Positions 59,986 through 64,000 of a stretch of DNA of 64,000 nt are shown piece after piece. The stretch is from Fervidibacter sinensis (GTDB lineage: Bacteria > Armatimonadota > Fervidibacteria > Fervidibacterales > Fervidibacteraceae): the NCBI GenBank assembly GCA_032161045.1, contig JAVHTH010000005.1; one strand, 5' to 3'. The translations under genes and the position numbers were made by a program. The notes under the pieces were generated by a model. That model worked only from the letters and a program-made list of their open reading frames with translations, did no database searches and was not told the origin of the DNA. Numbering within the stretch: position 1 is the first letter of the stretch; every line of letters begins with the position of its first letter.

Positions 59986-60735
59986 TCACAAACTTCTTTC
60001 ATCGGGTGGTTTTGCTGGTGAAGGCAATGTCTCAGTTTGAAATGCTGATGGGTCAGCGGGACGGGGCAAATTTGCAATGTCAATTTCTGGGCGTGCGGGT
60101 GACGGTAGCCGAGAAAATTGCTCCAACTTTGCCACAACCTCACGACAAACTTGGCGAACTTCCTTCGGTGACTGAATCGGGCTACACCTGCGCTTCAGTT
60201 CTTTCAAGGCTTCAACTGCGTTCAGCCTGCCCAAGGCATTTGCTGCTGTAATTGCAACGGAAGGTTTGTTCGCCCACAGTGCTCTCGTTAACGCTTTGAT
60301 GGTTTCCTGCCGATACTTTTCACGCAAAACCGTCAGCGCCTCTTCGTTTCCAACCATTAAACGGTTAAACGCATCAACAAACTCGCCCCAACCCAATTTG
60401 TGCAAAGTTTCAACCGCTGCCATGCGAATTGACAAGTAGTTGAATTCGCCCAAGTAAGAGACAAGTTCTGGCGCTGCAATTTCATCACCGATTTCTCCCA
60501 ATGCCCAAATGGCTTTTGCGTGGATTTCTTCCCACATCGGAAACTCTTTGAGCAACTTAATGAGCGGATATGCTGCTTCCTTGAGCCGAAGGTGTCCAAC
60601 GAGTTCAATCACTTGTGCCCTCTCACCAAAAGTCAAAGCCAAATTGGGGTCAAGCCCTCTCAAAAGCGAAACCCTCAATCCATCTTCGCCCTTCAAGCGC
60701 TGAAGAATTTCCGCTTTTTGCTCAGGGTTTTTCAA
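59986..60735 (-). CDS. HEAT-repeat protein
   Basis: 249 aa of alpha-helical HEAT-like repeats (AAYPLIKLLKEFPMWEEIHAKAIWALGEIGDEIAAPELVSYLG, each about 30-35 residues) ending in a Pro-rich tail. Such scaffolds bind proteins or phycobilin-like ligands; no catalytic motif is visible. TTG 60735 overlaps the upstream small membrane protein by 14 bp, suggesting coupling. Confidence 0.7.
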   Translation of the reverse strand: MKNPEQKAEILQRLKGEDGLRVSLLRGLDPNLALTFGERAQVIELVGHLRLKEAAYPLIKLLKEFPMWEEIHAKAIWALGEIGDEIAAPELVSYLGEFNYLSIRMAAVETLHKLGWGEFVDAFNRLMVGNEEALTVLREKYRQETIKALTRALWANKPSVAITAANALGRLNAVEALKELKRRCSPIQSPKEVRQVCREVVAKLEQFSRLPSPARPEIDIANLPRPADPSAFQTETLPSPAKPPDERSL

Positions 60736-60964
60736 GGCTTTGAAGCAGTTGCCATAAAGGTTTCAGCAAACACCGTTGGAAAATAACTTTGAAAACGAAC
60801 ACAGGTGCAATGACGAGCAGACCAATTCCCCCGAAACAGAACATGAGTGCAAGCACAATAAATGCCACAAGCGCCGAAAAGTCCCATTGAAACACTGTTG
60901 ACCACCACTTTTTTAGACCGGCAAATTCTTTTCTGTCGTAAGGACTGATCGCAACAACAACCAT
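60722..60964 (-). CDS. Small membrane protein, two helices
   Basis: 80 aa from ATG 60964 with two hydrophobic segments (DFSALVAFIVLALMFCF and GGIGLLVIAPVFVFKVIF) and a basic C-terminus. The longer open frame reaching 61144 runs through palindromic repeats and is unlikely. Overlap with the HEAT gene argues that it is real. Function unknown. Confidence 0.5.
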   Translation of the reverse strand: MVVVAISPYDRKEFAGLKKWWSTVFQWDFSALVAFIVLALMFCFGGIGLLVIAPVFVFKVIFQRCLLKPLWQLLQSLEKP

Positions 60965-61006
60965 TGGAACAACTTTCAACCAACAGTTTAGCGTTGGCTC
61001 AATTCG

Positions 61007-61092
61007 GAGGGCAAGCCTCTGGCTTGCCGATTTCATTTTTTGGATCGGACAGGAATCTTGCGCTCCAAATTTCGGTTTTCGCCCATAAAGAG
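61007..61092. repeat. Three type B palindromes in tandem
   Basis: A near-perfect hairpin GGCAAGCCTCTGGCTTGCC (61012-61030), an inverted type B unit (61033-61068) and a half unit (61085-61105), in the divergent gap before the membrane protein gene. Confidence 0.6.
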
Positions 61093-61172
61093 CCTTGCTC
61101 TCCAAATCGCTGATGTTCATTGGTAGTGTTGCTTTGCAAACCATGCAAAAATTTGGCGTTGGTGTGGGGATT

Positions 61173-63086
61173 ATGGGTGAATTGATGCGAAATGGATTTG
61201 GGTTGGTTGAGTCGGCTCACACAGAGCAGACAAAAAGCGTTTTCGCTTCGGCACTTAACTTCTCGCTCATCATCGCAGGGTTGACAGTTATTGCCCTTGC
61301 GACACCCTATGTTGACCTTGTGCTTGGAAGCAGGTTGACTGCAGCACACCTTTCAAGTGCTGCTTTGACTTTGTTGCTCGCTGCAATTTTCGTTCGCGCT
61401 TCACTGATTCGCTTGGGGTTAAACCGGTCGTTTAGCGACTTGCTTTTGGCATATAGCGTTTGGCACTTCTGTTCAGCGTTGCCTTCAAGTGGATTTTTGG
61501 GATTCATGTTCCCAATGATCGCTGTCTTCCGATACTTTGCAAGTCCTGCCAACCAGTGGGAACAAATGTTCGGTTCGTTCATTCCTTCATGGTTTGCCTT
61601 GACTGATGAGAGTGCGGCTCGCGCCTTTTATCACGGCGTCCCCTCGCCATCACCTATTCAATGGCAGCCTTGGCTTATTCCGACCCTTTTCTGGCTTTCG
61701 TTCGCGACAGTTTACTTTGCCGGCACTTTCTTCCTCGCCCTTTTGCTTCACCGTCGTTGGATTGTTGACGAGAAACTTGCCTTCCCAACGGTTCAAGTTA
61801 TTCAAGCAGTAACTCAAAGTTCATCTGCAATTCGGCTACCATCGTTTTGGGTAGGCGTCATTTTGCCCTTTCTTGTGCATTCACTTAATGCCTCATCGCG
61901 CCATTTAACTTACCTGCCGTCAGTGCCCTTGCAATTTTCTTGGGGGCAGGTTTTCACTGATTTTCCGTTTGACATTTGGCAAGGGGAGCGAACTGCGTTC
62001 AGTTTCGCCTTAGCGGGGATCGGCTACCTCATCCCATCTGAAATCGCATTGAGTTTCTGGGGCTTCTATTGGGTTCACCTTTTTGTCAGGCTTTGGCTTC
62101 GGTGGCGCGGCGTCCCTCCGGGTGTGGGAACTGGGGGAATCACGACTTTACAGAGGGCTCAAGAAGCGGGTGGGTTTATTGTCTTGGCATGTGCGCTTTT
62201 GCTTCTGCCATTGAAGCACTCAAAACAAATGCCTGAGCGATTAGGCTTAATCGGTTGGCTAACTTGCACGGCAGGTTTAGTGGCTTTGCTTTGGTTTTCG
62301 GGAATGCAGGTTTTCAACGCCGTCTTCTTCCTCGCTGTTTGGACATCCGTCCATTTGGTTCTGGCAAGGGTTGTCAATGCTGGTGGAGTAATGCGAGTTG
62401 AATGCTCGTTCACTCCTTGGGACATCGTCGCTCGGACTTTGGGAGTTCACAGAGTTGGATGGCGGGACTTGACAATTATGGCGTTCCCGCAACAACTCTT
62501 CATGTTTGACCAAGTGACGATCCCGCTACCCTATTTGATGGACGGCTTCAAACTCGCAAAGGAAGCATCTTTTTCTACGGGAAAATTTGCAATGGCGCTT
62601 GCCGCGGGTTACCTCATCACACTCGCCGTTTCCGTCCCGTTCACTTTTTGGCTTTGCCATCGTTGGGGTGCGTTGAATTTGACCAATTGGTTCACAGTTC
62701 AGGAACCGTCTTGGGCGTTTCAGAAACTTCAAAGTTGGGCGTTAGCACCTTTCAGCACTGACCTGCCTTTCGTGCAGAACATGTTGGTTGGCGGGCTTGT
62801 GATGGCTGGCTTGATTTTCATCCACAGGCAGGTGCTTTGGTGGAACATCTCGCCACTTGGGTTCGTTATGAGCAGCACTGCCACGATGCGAAGTCAATGG
62901 TTTCCGCTTTTTGTCGGCTGGTTCGTCCGCACCGTCATTTTGCGCATTAAGGGTTTACAAGGCTATCAAGGTTTGAGACCGTTTTTCGTTGGTTTCGTTT
63001 GGGGCGAGTTAATCGCAAATGCACTTTGGGTCGGGATTGATGCCTTATTGGGCGGAAGGAACTTGACAATCTTTCCGCCAGATTGA
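61173..63086 (+). CDS. Large polytopic membrane protein, OPT-like (DUF6785/6784-type, tentative)
   Basis: 637 aa from ATG 61173 (the longer frame starting 61095 runs out of repeat sequence). About 14-16 hydrophobic segments, with a conserved-looking PVPSPSPIQWQPWLIPTLFWLSF stretch (seen as GVPSPSPIQWQPWLIP), KLAFPTVQVIQAV and GVPPGVGTGGITTLQRAQEAGG. The KLAFP-type motif and the size recall OPT oligopeptide/metal transporters and the related DUF6785 proteins of Armatimonadota and Planctomycetes, but I cannot confirm this. It probably transports a peptide- or sugar-like solute. Confidence 0.55.
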   Translation: MGELMRNGFGLVESAHTEQTKSVFASALNFSLIIAGLTVIALATPYVDLVLGSRLTAAHLSSAALTLLLAAIFVRASLIRLGLNRSFSDLLLAYSVWHFCSALPSSGFLGFMFPMIAVFRYFASPANQWEQMFGSFIPSWFALTDESAARAFYHGVPSPSPIQWQPWLIPTLFWLSFATVYFAGTFFLALLLHRRWIVDEKLAFPTVQVIQAVTQSSSAIRLPSFWVGVILPFLVHSLNASSRHLTYLPSVPLQFSWGQVFTDFPFDIWQGERTAFSFALAGIGYLIPSEIALSFWGFYWVHLFVRLWLRWRGVPPGVGTGGITTLQRAQEAGGFIVLACALLLLPLKHSKQMPERLGLIGWLTCTAGLVALLWFSGMQVFNAVFFLAVWTSVHLVLARVVNAGGVMRVECSFTPWDIVARTLGVHRVGWRDLTIMAFPQQLFMFDQVTIPLPYLMDGFKLAKEASFSTGKFAMALAAGYLITLAVSVPFTFWLCHRWGALNLTNWFTVQEPSWAFQKLQSWALAPFSTDLPFVQNMLVGGLVMAGLIFIHRQVLWWNISPLGFVMSSTATMRSQWFPLFVGWFVRTVILRIKGLQGYQGLRPFFVGFVWGELIANALWVGIDALLGGRNLTIFPPD

Positions 63087-63147
63087 ACGATTTTTGCACC
63101 GAGGTCACAAAATTTAGTCGGCGCTCCAAAAAGGAGGCGGTGAAAAA

Positions 63148-64000
63148 ATGCGAGGAGTCATTACAAGGCGCGATTTGCTCAAGGCAACTTTAGGCGGAAT
63201 CGCAACGCTTGGGAGTTTGGATCTTGCTGAAGGTCAACAGAAAGGTAAGCGTTCAAAGGTCATCCTCGTCCGCCATCCCGATGTCCTTGACAAAAGTGGT
63301 CGCATTAACACAAAGGTTTTGCAGCAAATGCTTGACGATGCTGTCACAACCCTCGTCGGCGTCAAAGACCCTGTTGAGGCGTGGAAGCAATTGGTCAAGC
63401 CCACAGATTTAGTCGGCATCAAGACAAATGTTTGGGCTTTCCTGCCAACCCCGCGCGAAGTTGAGGAAGCGATTCAGCGCCGCCTAATTGATGCTGGGGT
63501 TAAACCCGAAAACATCCGCATTAACGATCGTCAAGCCCACACTGTTTTAGCGCCTTGCACGGCACTCATTAATGTCCGTCCGCTCCGAACTCATTGGTGG
63601 TCAGGTATCGGGGGTTGCATCAAAAACTACATCATGTTCGTTACCAACCCGTCCGATTACCACACCGACGCCTGTTCGCCGTTGGGTTCAATTTGGCATT
63701 TGTCATCTGTCAAGGGCAAAACTCGGCTCAACATCTTGCTTGCGTTGACCCCACTGTTTCACGGTCGTGGTCCACACCATTACGATCCCCGTTATGTTTG
63801 GCAATACAAGGGCATTTTTGTCGGCTTTGACCCCGTTGCTGTTGACACTATGGGACTAAGGCTTATCCAAGCGAAGCGGTTGCAATTTTTCGGCAAAGAA
63901 ATCGCACTGGAAACCCCGCCAAAGCACATCGTCGTCGCCGACAAGAAATACAACCTCGGGACGAGCGACCCAAAGCAAATTGATTTCGTCAAATTGGGTT
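63148..64000 (+). CDS. DUF362-domain protein with Tat-like signal (3' end cut by window edge)
   Basis: The frame opens at ATG 63148 behind AAGGAGGCGG and runs to the edge (284 codons). The N-terminus TRRDLLKATLGGIATLGSL is a twin-arginine-type signal. The body VKPTDLVGIKTNVW, LINVRPLRTHWWSGIGGCIKNYIMFV and GIFVGFDPVAVDTMGLRLI matches DUF362, in which Cys and His residues may bind a cofactor or Fe-S cluster. Function unknown. It lies 61 bp after the OPT-like gene, likely co-transcribed. Confidence 0.75.
   Translation, partial: MRGVITRRDLLKATLGGIATLGSLDLAEGQQKGKRSKVILVRHPDVLDKSGRINTKVLQQMLDDAVTTLVGVKDPVEAWKQLVKPTDLVGIKTNVWAFLPTPREVEEAIQRRLIDAGVKPENIRINDRQAHTVLAPCTALINVRPLRTHWWSGIGGCIKNYIMFVTNPSDYHTDACSPLGSIWHLSSVKGKTRLNILLALTPLFHGRGPHHYDPRYVWQYKGIFVGFDPVAVDTMGLRLIQAKRLQFFGKEIALETPPKHIVVADKKYNLGTSDPKQIDFVKLG

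Noticed and set aside
60965..61144. N-terminal extension of the small membrane protein
   Set aside because: It is translated from type B palindromes; ATG 60964 gives the plausible protein.

Overview
The window most resembles a contig from a thermophilic, Gram-negative-type (diderm) bacterium of the Armatimonadota/Fervidibacteria kind. This is inference, not a database result. It rests on an LptF/G-LptD outer-membrane assembly pair, a secretin cluster, exported glycoside hydrolases (GH127-like and a clan-A/GH16 fusion), the futalosine menaquinone gene mqnD, a type III-B CRISPR system, dense GTG/TTG starts behind strong Shine-Dalgarno sites, and many short dispersed palindromes in nearly every gap.

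Layout. 1-6792 (minus): CARF-HTH regulator, cmr1, cmr2/cas10, cmr3, cmr4 (cut by the window edge). 6793-7112: divergent promoters and a structured leader. 7113-9131: CRISPR array, 31 repeats and 30 spacers, its last repeat interrupted by a dispersed palindromic element. 9387-18018: GH127-like enzyme, mutS2, trmI, a hypothetical gene and a divergent Nramp-like transporter. 18128-25206 (minus): five-gene operon of PilM/N-, PilO-, PilP-like proteins, a very large secretin and a DUF5666-like protein. 25553-32621: sugar isomerase, class V aminotransferase, radical SAM protein, a MITE-like element, hemL, a Cys-rich protein, tRNA-Pro, mltG. 32755-36556: redox island of CoA-disulfide reductase/rhodanese, rubrerythrin-like protein, a peroxiredoxin whose peroxidatic Cys codon is an in-frame TGA followed by a SECIS-like hairpin, and a beta-carbonic anhydrase. 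36817-41496 (minus): M28 peptidase, metallophosphoesterase, AAA ATPase, queG. 41759-49657: exported TIG and FG-GAP-like proteins, glycoside hydrolase fusion, sialidase-like protein, L,D-transpeptidase. 49730-64000: tRNA-Gly, tRNA-Pro, GT39, pckG, mqnD, lptF/G, lptD, BatA/vWA protein, HEAT protein, two membrane proteins, and a partial DUF362 protein.

Strongest leads: (1) the selenocysteine peroxiredoxin, which also lacks the usual C-terminal resolving Cys; (2) a 14-nt motif in three copies in the CRISPR leader, one overlapping the leader promoter -10, beside a divergent CARF/LuxR-type regulator gene; (3) REPIN-like paired palindromes, one of which seems to have replaced the end of the CRISPR array; (4) degenerate tandem repeats with a strict 7-nt period, two of them inside coding sequence; (5) a 157-bp MITE with 14-bp terminal inverted repeats and an 8-bp target duplication abutting the radical SAM stop codon.

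How the parts work together: the Cmr genes form an RNA-guided effector that should make cyclic oligoadenylate (GGDD present) and cleave RNA (Cmr4 Asp present); the CARF regulator is the only visible sensor of that signal. No cas1, cas2 or cas6 lies in the window. The redox island looks like a peroxide/polysulfide defence set. The secretin operon, LPS-export genes, MltG and L,D-transpeptidase serve the envelope; the exported hydrolases serve polysaccharide use.
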